DNA of 64,000 bases from Dysosmobacter segnis (GTDB lineage: Bacteria; Bacillota; Clostridia; Oscillospirales; Oscillospiraceae): assembly GCF_014297285.1 (NCBI RefSeq), contig NZ_JACOQI010000012.1, positions 32,376 through 96,375 of the forward strand, given 5' to 3'. Shown here in pieces: positions 1 through 8,338 of the stretch. Each line of letters starts with the position of its first letter. Positions within the stretch are counted from its first letter, which is position 1. The notes under the pieces were generated by a model. The model did no database searches. It was not told the origin of the DNA and worked only from the letters and a program-made list of their open reading frames with translations. A program made the translations under genes and the position numbers.

Positions 1-25
1 ACAAGACTGTGAATATTTCTACCTG

Positions 26-277
26 CTATTTCAGCCTGTCGGCGGCGTTACTATCTCTGGCATATTGCCGCGCCGCTTTCCGGCGTTCCTCGCTGTATGG
101 GGCGGTCAGACGGAAAGAGAAACGCCCCTTTGCAATATCAAACTCCATGCAGCCCGTGTCCGGGTCTGCGTCGGTCTGGCGGCCCTGGTCAGGGTGAGCT
201 ACGGCGTAGGCGGTCAGCCTGTTCTTGAGGTCGGTGTTGTGGGTGCGGATATGGGTAAGGCTATACGCTACGTACAA
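26..277 (-). CDS. Small hypothetical protein, possibly 5'-truncated
   Basis: An 83-residue frame, open from a TTG codon and closed by TAG. It has no ATG near its start and is blocked upstream by an in-frame stop, so it may be the 3' part of a gene whose beginning was lost. The protein is charged and soluble-looking, with a central KGRFSFRLTAPYSEERRKAA stretch that resembles short conserved proteins of clostridial conjugative elements; that likeness is from memory only. It lies downstream of, and in the same direction as, the PadR/DUF2812 genes but beyond their likely terminator. No function can be given. Confidence 0.35.
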   Translation of the reverse strand: MYVAYSLTHIRTHNTDLKNRLTAYAVAHPDQGRQTDADPDTGCMEFDIAKGRFSFRLTAPYSEERRKAARQYARDSNAADRLK

Positions 278-325
278 ATCAAGAGGAACCTAAAAATTCT
301 TCATAAAATCTCATAGCACAGAAGC

Positions 326-357
326 AAAGCCTGCAGGTTTTGATACCTGTAGGCTTT
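326..357. terminator. Stem-loop terminator at end of the PadR/DUF2812 genes
   Basis: Arms AAAGCCTGCAGGT and ACCTGTAGGCTTT pair at 12 of 13 positions around a six-base loop. It lies just beyond the last gene of the minus-strand group ending at 370. The T-rich tail is weak on either strand, so it may act in both directions or only as an RNA 3' end. Confidence 0.5.
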
Positions 358-369
358 GTATCACCGAGC

Positions 370-624
370 TTATACCACTTTTGCCAGAGAGGGCTTGTTT
401 CTGTCATATAAAACCGTTACAGAACTCCCCACGGAAGGGGTCGGATAACCTGCTCCAATCCACTTTCTTTGCGTATAGGTTTGCCCATCAACAGTGTATT
501 CTACTTTAACAATGTGGGGAAACATTGCGCCGTCCATGGCGTGTAATCTCACGCGCTTGGCGTTTACCTTTAGCCACCACTGTTTTTTTACAGAGATAAC
601 GGTTCCTGCTGCTTCTTTGTACAT
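370..624 (-). CDS. Small DUF3592-like hypothetical protein
   Basis: 84 residues. The frame is open to 648, but the ATG at 624 has a strong ribosome site (AGGAGGT, six bases upstream) and is the chosen start. The sequence (TVDGQTYTQRKWIGAG, then VTVLYDRNKPSLAKV) has the look of the beta-rich DUF3592 family, in which a short strand-rich domain ends in a V-x-YDP-like motif. There is no signal peptide or membrane span. It is the last gene of a four-gene minus-strand group led by a PadR repressor, 11 bases after the previous gene. Role unknown. Confidence 0.55.
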   Translation of the reverse strand: MYKEAAGTVISVKKQWWLKVNAKRVRLHAMDGAMFPHIVKVEYTVDGQTYTQRKWIGAGYPTPSVGSSVTVLYDRNKPSLAKVV

Positions 625-635
625 AAGTTGACCTC

Positions 636-1223
636 CTATTTGCCCCACTTTTCGGCAACGACTTCCAATGCCTCTCTCATTCCTTCCGGTGAATCAAAGG
701 GGTGAGTAAAGATGCTGATGGTAGTGCCTTTAACAGCGATGCACTCCAACCGTTCTGTGACCCACGCCTGATCCAAGCCGGGGATTTCTATGCGTGTGTA
801 ATCCTCGGTGGACTGGGCAAAGACAGAATCTATCATCAGAACTTCCACGAAACGGTCAACCATGTCTTCGTTTTTGAGAATGTACACATCCTGGTACAGC
901 CATTCTTCGCTACTATAACTGCCGTTGATTACATCAACATATTCCTGCGTGTCCCAGTGATCTGCCAACATAGACTGATTTGCCTTGACCATACTTCCTT
1001 CACCATTGACAGAGTTCGTTGTGCGTTTACCCTCAATGTCAAGGTCAGAGAGTAAAATATAAGGACCGTCTGATACATCTGGCATAGTATATCGTTCGTC
1101 GTTTAGATAGTCGTACCCAACACATCCAAGTATACAGATGAGCAACAGTAGGCTGATGATTCGTGGGATGATAATGAGCTTTCGACTGCGCGGCGCATGA
1201 TCCAGAGAAATGCCTTTCTTCAT
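636..1223 (-). CDS. Membrane-anchored hypothetical protein of PadR operon
   Basis: 195 residues with one N-terminal hydrophobic segment at about residues 16-36, after a basic start (RSRKLIIIPR), so probably an N-in anchored protein with the remainder outside. The C-terminal part (after about residue 100) contains EYVDVINGSYSSEEWLY and a mixed alpha/beta pattern with no motif I recognise. It starts seven bases after the DUF2812 gene, without a clear ribosome site, suggesting translational coupling. PadR-DUF2812-membrane protein clusters are common in Clostridia, where the pair is thought to respond to envelope stress; a role here is inference. Confidence 0.6.
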   Translation of the reverse strand: MKKGISLDHAPRSRKLIIIPRIISLLLLICILGCVGYDYLNDERYTMPDVSDGPYILLSDLDIEGKRTTNSVNGEGSMVKANQSMLADHWDTQEYVDVINGSYSSEEWLYQDVYILKNEDMVDRFVEVLMIDSVFAQSTEDYTRIEIPGLDQAWVTERLECIAVKGTTISIFTHPFDSPEGMREALEVVAEKWGK

Positions 1224-1229
1224 ACGCCG

Positions 1230-1796
1230 TTACAGGCGGCTGATGTAAATAAAACCCCATAGATCGCTGAACACGGCCCAGAGCAGGAACAGGCAGAAAC
1301 CAATCACCCATGCGGTTTCTTCTACCAATCCTCGGTACAACTGCGCTGCCCAACGGCCATTGAATAAACCGCCAACAAGCGCAGCCATAAAAGCATGGAA
1401 TGCCAAAATGATGAACGGAGCCATCAGAGAAGAACGGTATTGTTTTCGCAACCCCTTTAAGGTTGCTGCCTGCTGTTCGGGTTCCAAATAGAACTCTGGG
1501 GCATCATTTCCTTCCGGTGCACGGAAAATGTGCAGGTATCCGCGGCTGATGACATACTCCCAACCGCAATCCTCGTAGACTGCAATCTGTTCTTCTGGCA
1601 GATGCCCGTCCTCTAAAGATTTCAGATTTACAACCTCGACCCGGTATCGCATTTTCTTGGGTTCTGTTTTCTGGAAACGGCTCAAGGTTATGCCGCACTT
1701 GACAAGCTCCCAACCTTTCTCGGACATATCGGAATAATACTTTTCGGTTTCACCTATGGCGTAATTATTGGGATGAATACCATGTCTCCAGTTCAT
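1230..1796 (-). CDS. DUF2812 domain membrane protein
   Basis: 188 residues. The N-terminal half (about 1-110) fits the DUF2812 fold, with WELVKCG and the pattern CGWEYVISRGYLHIFRAPEG typical of the family; two hydrophobic segments follow at about 126-147 and 160-185. The start ATG overlaps the stop of the PadR gene (ATGA) behind a GGAGGTAGAGGA ribosome site, so the two are translationally coupled. DUF2812 proteins almost always pair with a PadR repressor; the molecular role is not known, but co-control by the PadR protein is likely. Confidence 0.8.
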   Translation of the reverse strand: MNWRHGIHPNNYAIGETEKYYSDMSEKGWELVKCGITLSRFQKTEPKKMRYRVEVVNLKSLEDGHLPEEQIAVYEDCGWEYVISRGYLHIFRAPEGNDAPEFYLEPEQQAATLKGLRKQYRSSLMAPFIILAFHAFMAALVGGLFNGRWAAQLYRGLVEETAWVIGFCLFLLWAVFSDLWGFIYISRL

Positions 1797-2116
1797 TCCT
1801 CTACCTCCTCCAGAATTGCTCCATCGGTCACGAGCTGCTTTAAGCGTCTATACTCTAAATGAAGCGCGTTTTTTCCTTCTTCTGTGATAGCGTAATTCTT
1901 CCGGCGGCCTTCCTCGCTGGTTAGGGTGATAAGTCCTTCTTTATTCATGCGAGTGAGAACACCGTACAGTGTACCGGGACCCATTTCGATGCGGCCTCCG
2001 GAGAGTTCCTTGATGCGCTGCATCATGCCGTACCCGTGTCCCGGTTTCATCAATGCCAGCAGAATGTAATAAGTGGCTTCAGTCATGGGCGCTTGTGCCG
2101 CCATTGTCCATTCCAT
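1793..2116 (-). CDS. PadR family transcriptional repressor
   Basis: About 107 residues: a compact PadR protein with the winged-helix signature MTEATYYILLALMKPGHGYG followed by the wing region GPGTLYGVLTRMNKEGLI and the GRRKNYAITEEGK strand. The C-terminal dimerising helix is short (subfamily 2 type). The start could be ATG 2116 or ATG 2104; an upstream TTG at 2125 is less likely. PadR repressors bind their own promoter and are released by small ligands, often cell-envelope drugs. The large inverted repeat immediately upstream (2125-2162) is the probable operator, so it should control itself and the three genes after it. Confidence 0.88.
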   Translation of the reverse strand: MEWTMAAQAPMTEATYYILLALMKPGHGYGMMQRIKELSGGRIEMGPGTLYGVLTRMNKEGLITLTSEEGRRKNYAITEEGKNALHLEYRRLKQLVTDGAILEEVEE

Positions 2117-2124
2117 CTTTCTCA

Positions 2125-2162
2125 ACTATTATGCCTCGCGATATATCGAGCAACATAATAGT
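2125..2162. promoter_or_regulatory. PadR operator: long inverted repeat
   Basis: Perfect 9-base arms ACTATTATG and CATAATAGT are separated by 20 bases. Nested inside are CTCG and CGAG arms around CGATATAT. The repeat ends within ten bases of the PadR start codon, where a bound dimer would block transcription or initiation. Seen directly; that PadR is the binder is inferred from position. Confidence 0.7.
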
Positions 2163-2238
2163 AGAATATTTGAAGCACTTCGTCAATGTGCCATCTGCTC
2201 CCCAATAGCATTTATTTGTAAAGATAATATGAACTCCA

Positions 2239-2294
2239 TTGACTTTTTGCGTCTACTGCTGTAGACTATAATCAAGAAGTCTACATCGGTAGAC
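2239..2294 (+). promoter_or_regulatory. Promoter with twin BlaI-type operators
   Basis: Two perfect palindromes, GTCTACTGCTGTAGAC (2251-2266) and GTCTACATCGGTAGAC (2279-2294), share the arms GTCTAC/GTAGAC around different four-base centres, 28 bases apart. TTGACT at 2239 and either TAGACT (2262, 17-base spacing) or TATAAT (2267, 22-base spacing) can serve as promoter boxes, so the first operator sits within the promoter and the second near the transcript start. BlaI/MecI dimers bind such TAC-GTA palindromes. The AAGGAGG ribosome site directly follows the second operator. Confidence 0.78.
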
Positions 2295-2308
2295 AAGGAG
2301 GTTGACTT

Positions 2309-2677
2309 ATGGATATTCCGAAGATTCACGAGGGCGAATATCGTTTTTGTCTGATTATGTGGGAACATGAGCCGGTCACGGCTGCGGAGTTGGTAAAGCT
2401 GTGTCAGGAGCAGTTGGGTTGGAAACGCACCACTACCTATACCGTTATCAAGCGTCTGGGAGAGAAAGGTGTTCTGCAGAACGATAACGGCACCATTACT
2501 TCTCTGGTTTCCAAGGACGCTGTGCAGGCATATGAAATTGGAGAACTGGTTGAAAAGACATTTGAAGGCTCACTGCCTGCTTTTGTCGCTGCTTTCACCA
2601 AGCATCAGAATATTTCTGAGGAGGAGCTTGATGAGGTACAGCGCATGATCGACCGCATCCGGAGAGGAGGCAAATAA
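2309..2677 (+). CDS. BlaI/MecI family repressor (first module)
   Basis: 122 residues. An N-terminal winged helix (about 1-75, with ITMWEHEPVTAAELVK-like start and the recognition region GWKRTTTYTVIKRLGEKG) is followed by the dimerising helices (about 85-122). In this family the receptor protease cleaves or inactivates the repressor to switch on the operon. The stop codon overlaps the start of the M56 receptor gene (TAATG), the normal arrangement. Twin palindromes upstream are its likely operators. The gene is complete; the ligand sensed is unknown, and no beta-lactamase lies near, so antibiotic resistance is not implied. Confidence 0.9.
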   Translation: MDIPKIHEGEYRFCLIMWEHEPVTAAELVKLCQEQLGWKRTTTYTVIKRLGEKGVLQNDNGTITSLVSKDAVQAYEIGELVEKTFEGSLPAFVAAFTKHQNISEEELDEVQRMIDRIRRGGK

Positions 2678-5151
2678 TGAACGACCTGTTTTTGAAAATT
2701 ATAAACATGAGCATATCAGCAAGCTGGCTTGTCCTGGCTGTGCTGCTGCTCCGGTTTGTCTTGAAGAAAGCACCCAAGTGGGTCAATGTCCTGCTCTGGG
2801 GCATTGTGGCAGTGCGTCTGGCTTTTCCGTTCTCTATCGAGAGCGCTCTGAGTCTGATCCCCAGCGCAGAGACAGTTCCGATGGATATCGAAATGGCAGT
2901 ACAGCCCACGATCAACAGCGGTGTTCCAGTGATCAATAGCATGGTCAACCCTATGCTGTCCTCGTTCGCTCCACCGCAGGATGTATTGACGAGCGCAAAT
3001 CCGCTTCAGATCTGGATTCCGATTTTTAGCATTCTCTGGATTGCCGGTATCGCTGCGCTCCTCCTATATACCGTGGTCAGCTATTGGCGTCTGCGCCGCA
3101 AAGTCAGCGAGGCAGTCATCCTCCGAGACAACATCTTCCAGAGCGAGAATGTGGCTTCTCCCTTTGTGCTGGGCGTGTTCAGACCGAAGATCTATCTTCC
3201 CTACAATATGGGCGGACAGGATCTGAACCATGTGGTCGCACATGAGCAGGCACACATTCGTCGAAGAGACCACTGGTGGAAACTCCTCGGCTTCCTACTG
3301 CTGACGATCCATTGGTTCAATCCTCTGATGTGGCTGGCCTATGTGCTGCTGTGCCGGGACATTGAGCTGGCCTGTGATGAGAAGGTCATTAAGGTACTGG
3401 GCAACGAGCAGAGAGCCGACTATACCCAGGCGCTTGTGGCCTGTAGTGTCAACCGCCGTGTGATCGCAGCCTGCCCTCTTGCCTTTGGTGAGGTCGGTGT
3501 AAAGGAGCGTGTGAAGTCTGTGATGAACTACAAGAAGCCTGCTTTCTGGGTCGTCGTTCTGGCAGTTATCGCCTGTGTGGTCGTTGCGGTGTGCTTCCTG
3601 ACAAATCCGATGGGATTCCAATTCGACGAAGCAACACACACCATCGTTTCCGCAAATCATTTCGATATGCGAAATACGGGTGATGCGGTTGCTGTTGAGA
3701 TGAATTCAGCACAGATCAGCGAGTTGAGTTCTCGGCTGGCCGGGGTCAAGAACACGAAAAAGAGCGATGAATATGGCGGATTTACGCCGGGGTATCAAAT
3801 CAGCGCGCTCTTGGAGGATGGCACATATATCCGAATCAGCGGTTATTCTCTCTCCGACAATGATATGGTGGATATCGAGTGGAACGGAGAACGGTATGTT
3901 GTAGCGGATGGCGAATTCCAGGATTACTTGAGTAGAATCTGCGTCGGAGGAGATGTTTCAGATGCCACCATCGAGGCGGGGCGCATAATCGGATACTCTG
4001 CACTCTACTCTGAAGAGTTAATTAACGAAGCATTTAATGTGGCTGAGAGGGAGTTTTATCAAAGATTTGATAATTGCACTTTAACTGAGTTGCGCTACGA
4101 TGAGGAAATCGAGAACCGTTATGCAGATATCCAAATGAACTGGTGGAATAATAACGGTCAAGAACTCATTACTGTGTATTCGACTTTTGAAACGAGCAAA
4201 GACAGCAGCGGTGCGTGCGTGTGGTATCTGGTGCGAACGAAAGATAAAAAGTCCTGGGAATACGCAACTTGGGAGCATTTAGGCAAGAGCATTTCTCTTA
4301 ATGATGTTATTATGCTTTCCCAGAAAGGCTACGAGCTAACATGGGCAGATTTTGAGCAGTTCAAGTATGTTGAAACCGGCTCCGGCCTGTATATCCGCGT
4401 CTATGAGATCAATGAAATGTATGAGCTTTGGATCGGCGGAAGCTGGATAGATGAAGACCCCATGTATATCTATCTGGCTTTGGCGGATGACCTCGATACA
4501 CGCATCGACATTCGGGACGGCGGCGTGACGGAGTTCATTGGTGCGGATCATTCAGAAGTGTTGTTGGCGAAGGCGATCAATGAAGCAATCCTGGCAGAAA
4601 ACAAGCCTTCCAAGCCGGATGGTCTGTATCATTGCGCCAGCTTTGTCTTGTTGGATCAACAGGAACTCAGTGGCACCCCCGCAGTTGGTTCCTCCGACCA
4701 CATCAAGCTGGTCACTGTCTACGGACTGGCGCTTCATCAGGGATTTGGTTATTCCGGTGGAAGCTTTCACGATGCTGCCGGCAGTCATATCGCTGTTGCC
4801 ATCACCTTTGAAGTTGTAGATGGGAAATATGTTCTGAAGGAGTATTGGACACCGCGGGACGGCTCCTACTATGTTCAGGATATTCGGGATAAGTTCCCTG
4901 ACGAAATTGAGGACGAAGCCCTGGATACTCAGAAGTATATCCTCGCCCAGAAGCAGGAGTGCTACGATCAGGCCGTCCGTTACGGCGGAGTTGATACCTA
5001 TTCTGCGGTGGAACATCTTTTTGAGGTAATTGAGTCCTCTCCGGCCACATCTTCCAGACCTGCCGACTACATTGACGCACACCCGATTGAGTATCGGGAG
5101 CTTACCTACTACGGAAGCTATACATTGCAGTATGTATTCTCACAGTTTTAG
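2677..5151 (+). CDS. M56 (BlaR1/MecR1-like) receptor protease with long extracytoplasmic tail; C terminus frameshifted
   Basis: 824 residues as read. N-terminal membrane helices (about 5-25, 35-55, 108-130) lead to the M56 zinc-protease motif HEQAH at residues 189-193, then the ACDEKV stretch and another helix near 285-310. Beyond about residue 315 is a 500-residue extracytoplasmic part that includes a DUF5301-like segment (GYQISALLEDGTYIRISGYS). M56 proteins sense a ligand outside and cut the partner BlaI repressor inside. The reading stops at TTTTAG (5148-5151), but the +1 frame continues smoothly as LEGGQTGLRGHL to 5366; one missing T in the T run would explain this. The gene may be a frameshift mutant, phase-variable, or a sequencing error. 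Confidence 0.85.
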   Translation: MNDLFLKIINMSISASWLVLAVLLLRFVLKKAPKWVNVLLWGIVAVRLAFPFSIESALSLIPSAETVPMDIEMAVQPTINSGVPVINSMVNPMLSSFAPPQDVLTSANPLQIWIPIFSILWIAGIAALLLYTVVSYWRLRRKVSEAVILRDNIFQSENVASPFVLGVFRPKIYLPYNMGGQDLNHVVAHEQAHIRRRDHWWKLLGFLLLTIHWFNPLMWLAYVLLCRDIELACDEKVIKVLGNEQRADYTQALVACSVNRRVIAACPLAFGEVGVKERVKSVMNYKKPAFWVVVLAVIACVVVAVCFLTNPMGFQFDEATHTIVSANHFDMRNTGDAVAVEMNSAQISELSSRLAGVKNTKKSDEYGGFTPGYQISALLEDGTYIRISGYSLSDNDMVDIEWNGERYVVADGEFQDYLSRICVGGDVSDATIEAGRIIGYSALYSEELINEAFNVAEREFYQRFDNCTLTELRYDEEIENRYADIQMNWWNNNGQELITVYSTFETSKDSSGACVWYLVRTKDKKSWEYATWEHLGKSISLNDVIMLSQKGYELTWADFEQFKYVETGSGLYIRVYEINEMYELWIGGSWIDEDPMYIYLALADDLDTRIDIRDGGVTEFIGADHSEVLLAKAINEAILAENKPSKPDGLYHCASFVLLDQQELSGTPAVGSSDHIKLVTVYGLALHQGFGYSGGSFHDAAGSHIAVAITFEVVDGKYVLKEYWTPRDGSYYVQDIRDKFPDEIEDEALDTQKYILAQKQECYDQAVRYGGVDTYSAVEHLFEVIESSPATSSRPADYIDAHPIEYRELTYYGSYTLQYVFSQF

Positions 5152-5366
5152 AGGGTGGTCAGACAGGACTGCGTGGACATCTGATGCGAAGCGTTCTCGA
5201 TGATCTTGCGCCGGAAGCACAGCTCCGACTCTACGCTGAAACTGGCCAGGAATACTTCGATGAATGGAAAGCGGGTGCCATTCGGATCAGCGAACAGCAC
5301 GATATGGAATGGATTAAAGAAAACCAGCCTGCAATCTGGCTTCTGCTCCAAATGATTGACGAGTAA
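5149..5366 (+). pseudogene. Displaced C-terminal segment of the M56 receptor
   Basis: About 72 codons in the +1 frame directly after the M56 stop, reading LEGGQTGLRGHL, then an internal ATG at 5184, and a helical tail ending in LLQMIDE. There is no ribosome site for that ATG and the segment has no start of its own, while it abuts the truncated receptor without a gap. It resembles the usual C-terminal extension of such receptors (recollection of related proteins, not a search). Alternatively a 60-residue independent protein from 5184. Confidence 0.6.
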
Positions 5367-5377
5367 GCAACCACATC

Positions 5378-5416
5378 AACAGCGCAGCTTCCGGTCGGGA
5401 GCTGCGCTGTTCTTTT
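5378..5416 (+). terminator. Rho-independent terminator of first BlaI/M56 module
   Basis: Perfect 12-base arms AACAGCGCAGCT and AGCTGCGCTGTT around a ten-base loop, followed by CTTTT. It lies 12 bases after the displaced C-terminal frame, which supports that frame belonging to the transcription unit. Confidence 0.88.
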
Positions 5417-5507
5417 GGAATGGCAATCTTCACAAATTCTTCATCTTTCTACCACTACCATCTTAATGTAAAGATTGTTATTATAAAGCCATCAAAGGAG
5501 GGGTTCC

Positions 5508-6206
5508 ATGTACCACATTCTGATTTGCGATGACGAGCAGGATATCGTCAACGCATTGAAAATATATCTGATGAATCCGGACTTCAAACTGTTCGAGGCC
5601 AACACCGGAGTGCAGGCCCTTGAGGTTATGGAGCGGGAGGACATTCACCTGATTCTGCTTGATATCATGATGCCTGAAATGGACGGCATCTCCGCAATGG
5701 TAAAGATTCGGGAGAAGAGCAATGTCCCCATTATACTGCTGACGGCCAAAAGTGAGGATACCGACAAGATCCTCGGCCTGAACACCGGAGCGGACGATTA
5801 CATCACAAAACCGTTTAATCCCGTAGAGGTGACGGCCCGTGTCCGTTCTCAACTGCGCCGCTATATGCAGTTGGGCAGCAGAGCTGCGGCTACGGCACGA
5901 TATGTCATCGGCGGCGTGGAACTGGATGACAGCTCCAAGGAAGTCACCTTGGACGGAGAACCCATTTCCTTGACGCCCATCGAATACGACATCCTCAAAC
6001 TGCTCATGGAGAGTCCCGGCAAGGTGTATTCCCCCAAGGAGATCTATCGGCAGGTATGGAAAGAGGCTCCCCTGGGAAGCGACAATACCGTTGCCGTACA
6101 TATCCGGCATCTCCGTGAAAAAATAGAGATCAACCCCGCAGACCCCCGATATCTGAAGGTGGTCTGGGGACAAGGGTATAAAATGGAGAAAGGAGCAAAA
6201 CGATGA
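5508..6206 (+). CDS. OmpR/PhoB family response regulator
   Basis: 232 residues. Receiver domain at 1-120 with acidic pair D8/D9, phosphorylation site D52 in LLDIMMPEMDG, T/K switch residues (LLTAKS and KPFNP), then a winged-helix output domain (about 130-230) ending in the standard VVWGQGYKM. Ribosome site AAAGGAGG precedes the ATG. Its stop overlaps the start of the sensor kinase gene by four bases, so the two form one two-component system. Closest in type to VanR/WalR-like regulators; the target genes are unknown, though the neighbouring YwaF-like gene and BlaI/M56 modules are candidates. Confidence 0.93.
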   Translation: MYHILICDDEQDIVNALKIYLMNPDFKLFEANTGVQALEVMEREDIHLILLDIMMPEMDGISAMVKIREKSNVPIILLTAKSEDTDKILGLNTGADDYITKPFNPVEVTARVRSQLRRYMQLGSRAAATARYVIGGVELDDSSKEVTLDGEPISLTPIEYDILKLLMESPGKVYSPKEIYRQVWKEAPLGSDNTVAVHIRHLREKIEINPADPRYLKVVWGQGYKMEKGAKR

Positions 6207-8284
6207 AGCCGTTCTTTAGGAAGAAAAACGCAGATCCCATCGTGGAGGAAATCGCGCAGACCGTACAGGATGCGCAGTATGAAGCGGTGACACCAGAACC
6301 GGAGAATGTTGCTCCAGTTAATAGAAAACTCCCGCTGACCCACCGTACATCAGCCAAGTTCGTAGCGTTCCTGCTGGTCATCATCATGGTGATTGTTGTT
6401 ATCGGCTCTGCAGCTGGTGCGTTCATCATGGTGGAAGAAGAACTCTATACGACATCTGAATGGGCTTACAAAAACGAAGCCATGAGAAATATTGCCGAAG
6501 GCGATATCCGGACGCTCATTCATTATTTGACCAACGAGAATTTAGATGCTGGTGCTGATGATGCCATGCGCTATTTGTCAGATCGCAACATTGCATCTAT
6601 TGAAATGGTTTTCTCAGAAGGTCCGCGAAATAACTGGGGGTATGATGGGGGCGTGAAGGAAAGCTCCACGGAGTACAGTGCGGTCTGGTATCATATGAAG
6701 GAGAAAGACGGCGTAGAAAACTGGTACAGTCTGTATAGCAACTACGGATATGATGTGGAGCAGATCGGTACGGTGGAGGCAACGATTCGTCTTGCGGATG
6801 AATTGACCCAGCCTGATACTTATTATTATGCCGACCTTTTGATCTCCTTGGCCTTTGCCATGCGTTTCTGGGTATATGCGATTGGCATCGGCGCTGCCAT
6901 TCTTGCTATCGCTGCTTTCGTTTTCCTTATGTGCGCATCTGGTAAGAAAAATGGTCTGGCAACAGCGCAGCCGGGATGGGGTACGAAGATCCCCTTTGAC
7001 CTGCTGACCGGGATGACTGCGCTTGCCGGGTTCCTGATAATACAGGTCATGGTGGAAGCAATCTACTATGCCTCAGACATCGAAGCAGCGTTAGCCGGCA
7101 TCGCATTAGGTATCTCTCTAATGGCCATTTGTCTTGGCTGGTGCATGAGCTTTGCAACGCGGATCAAGCTGGGGTGCTGGTGGAAGAACACCATCATCTT
7201 CTATGCCCTTAAAATTGCACTGGTCGTGCTGCGTAAGATTTGGAGCGGCGTATGTGTGTGTTTCCGCGGTATGGTATCCCTTTGCAGAGGCATTCCTCTG
7301 GTTTGGAAGACCGCTCTTGGCCTGGCTGCAATCGCCTTGATCGAAGTCCTTGTCATTGCTGGGGCATACTGTGAGGAGGATGTTCTGCTGACCTTCTGGT
7401 TCGTGAAGCACCTTGTGCTTGTCCCGCTGGTTCTCTATGTGGCGTTGATGCTCCGAAAGCTCCAGGCAGGTGGCAAGGCTCTTGCCACCGGTGATCTTGG
7501 ATATCAGGTGGACACCAAGAGAATGTTCTGGGATTTCAAGCGCCACGGCGAGAATCTGAACAGCATTGGCGTTGGCATGACAGCGGCGGTGGAACAACGT
7601 CTGAAAAGTGAACGCATGAAGACTGAGCTGATCACCAATGTTTCTCACGACATCAAGACTCCGCTGACTTCTATCATCAACTACGCGGATCTGATTGAAA
7701 AAGAGCAGTGCGACAACCCCACCATTACAGAATATGCCGGTGTACTCCATCGTCAGTCCGACCGCCTGAAGCGGCTCATTGACGATCTCGTGGAGGCTTC
7801 TAAGGCGTCCACGGGTAATCTGGAGGTGCTGCTGGCTCCCTGTGAAGTTGGTGTGATGCTGACACAGACTGCCGGTGAGTATGAGCAGAAGCTTCAAGAG
7901 AAGGATTTGGTTCTGTTCACCAGCCAGCCGGAGCAGCCTATTAAAATTATGGCAGACGGTCGCCGCCTGTGGCGCGTGTTCGATAACCTGATGAACAATG
8001 TCTGCAAGTATGCCCAGCGCTCCACCCGCGTTTATCTGACGCTGGAGGAGAAAAACGGAGAGGCAATCATCTCCTTTAAGAATATCTCCCGCGAACCCCT
8101 CAACCTGTCTACTGACGAGCTGCTGGAGCGCTTCGTTCAGGGCGACAACTCCAGAAAGAGCGAAGGCAACGGTCTGGGCCTGTCTATTGCAAAGAGCCTG
8201 ACCGAACTGCAAAACGGCACCATGGAGCTGACTACTGACGGCGATCTGTTTAAGGTGGTTCTGCGGTTCCCGACCATCAGCTAA
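6203..8284 (+). CDS. Multi-spanning sensor histidine kinase
   Basis: 693 residues. A cytosolic start is followed by a helix at about 51-73, an outside loop of some 130 residues, and then about six further membrane spans between 207 and 415, an unusually large membrane part. A HAMP-like linker leads to the HisKA motif NVSHDIKTPLTS with H482, N-box NLMNNVCKYA, and a C-terminal GNGLGLSIAKSL. The usual DxGxG box is replaced by FKNISREPLN, as in several VanS-like kinases. Four-base overlap with the response regulator gene. It should phosphorylate that regulator; the signal is unknown. Confidence 0.92.
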   Translation: MKPFFRKKNADPIVEEIAQTVQDAQYEAVTPEPENVAPVNRKLPLTHRTSAKFVAFLLVIIMVIVVIGSAAGAFIMVEEELYTTSEWAYKNEAMRNIAEGDIRTLIHYLTNENLDAGADDAMRYLSDRNIASIEMVFSEGPRNNWGYDGGVKESSTEYSAVWYHMKEKDGVENWYSLYSNYGYDVEQIGTVEATIRLADELTQPDTYYYADLLISLAFAMRFWVYAIGIGAAILAIAAFVFLMCASGKKNGLATAQPGWGTKIPFDLLTGMTALAGFLIIQVMVEAIYYASDIEAALAGIALGISLMAICLGWCMSFATRIKLGCWWKNTIIFYALKIALVVLRKIWSGVCVCFRGMVSLCRGIPLVWKTALGLAAIALIEVLVIAGAYCEEDVLLTFWFVKHLVLVPLVLYVALMLRKLQAGGKALATGDLGYQVDTKRMFWDFKRHGENLNSIGVGMTAAVEQRLKSERMKTELITNVSHDIKTPLTSIINYADLIEKEQCDNPTITEYAGVLHRQSDRLKRLIDDLVEASKASTGNLEVLLAPCEVGVMLTQTAGEYEQKLQEKDLVLFTSQPEQPIKIMADGRRLWRVFDNLMNNVCKYAQRSTRVYLTLEEKNGEAIISFKNISREPLNLSTDELLERFVQGDNSRKSEGNGLGLSIAKSLTELQNGTMELTTDGDLFKVVLRFPTIS

Positions 8285-8338
8285 AAAGAAGCAATCCACA
8301 CCCGTGCGTTTCCAAAGAAAGAAGATGTCCCAAAGCAA

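Noticed and set aside
7118..8338. 406-codon open frame on the minus strand across the first sensor kinase gene
   Set aside because: Antisense to a well-supported kinase with all motifs; its product is His/Gln/Asn-rich with no recognisable domain and no ribosome site.
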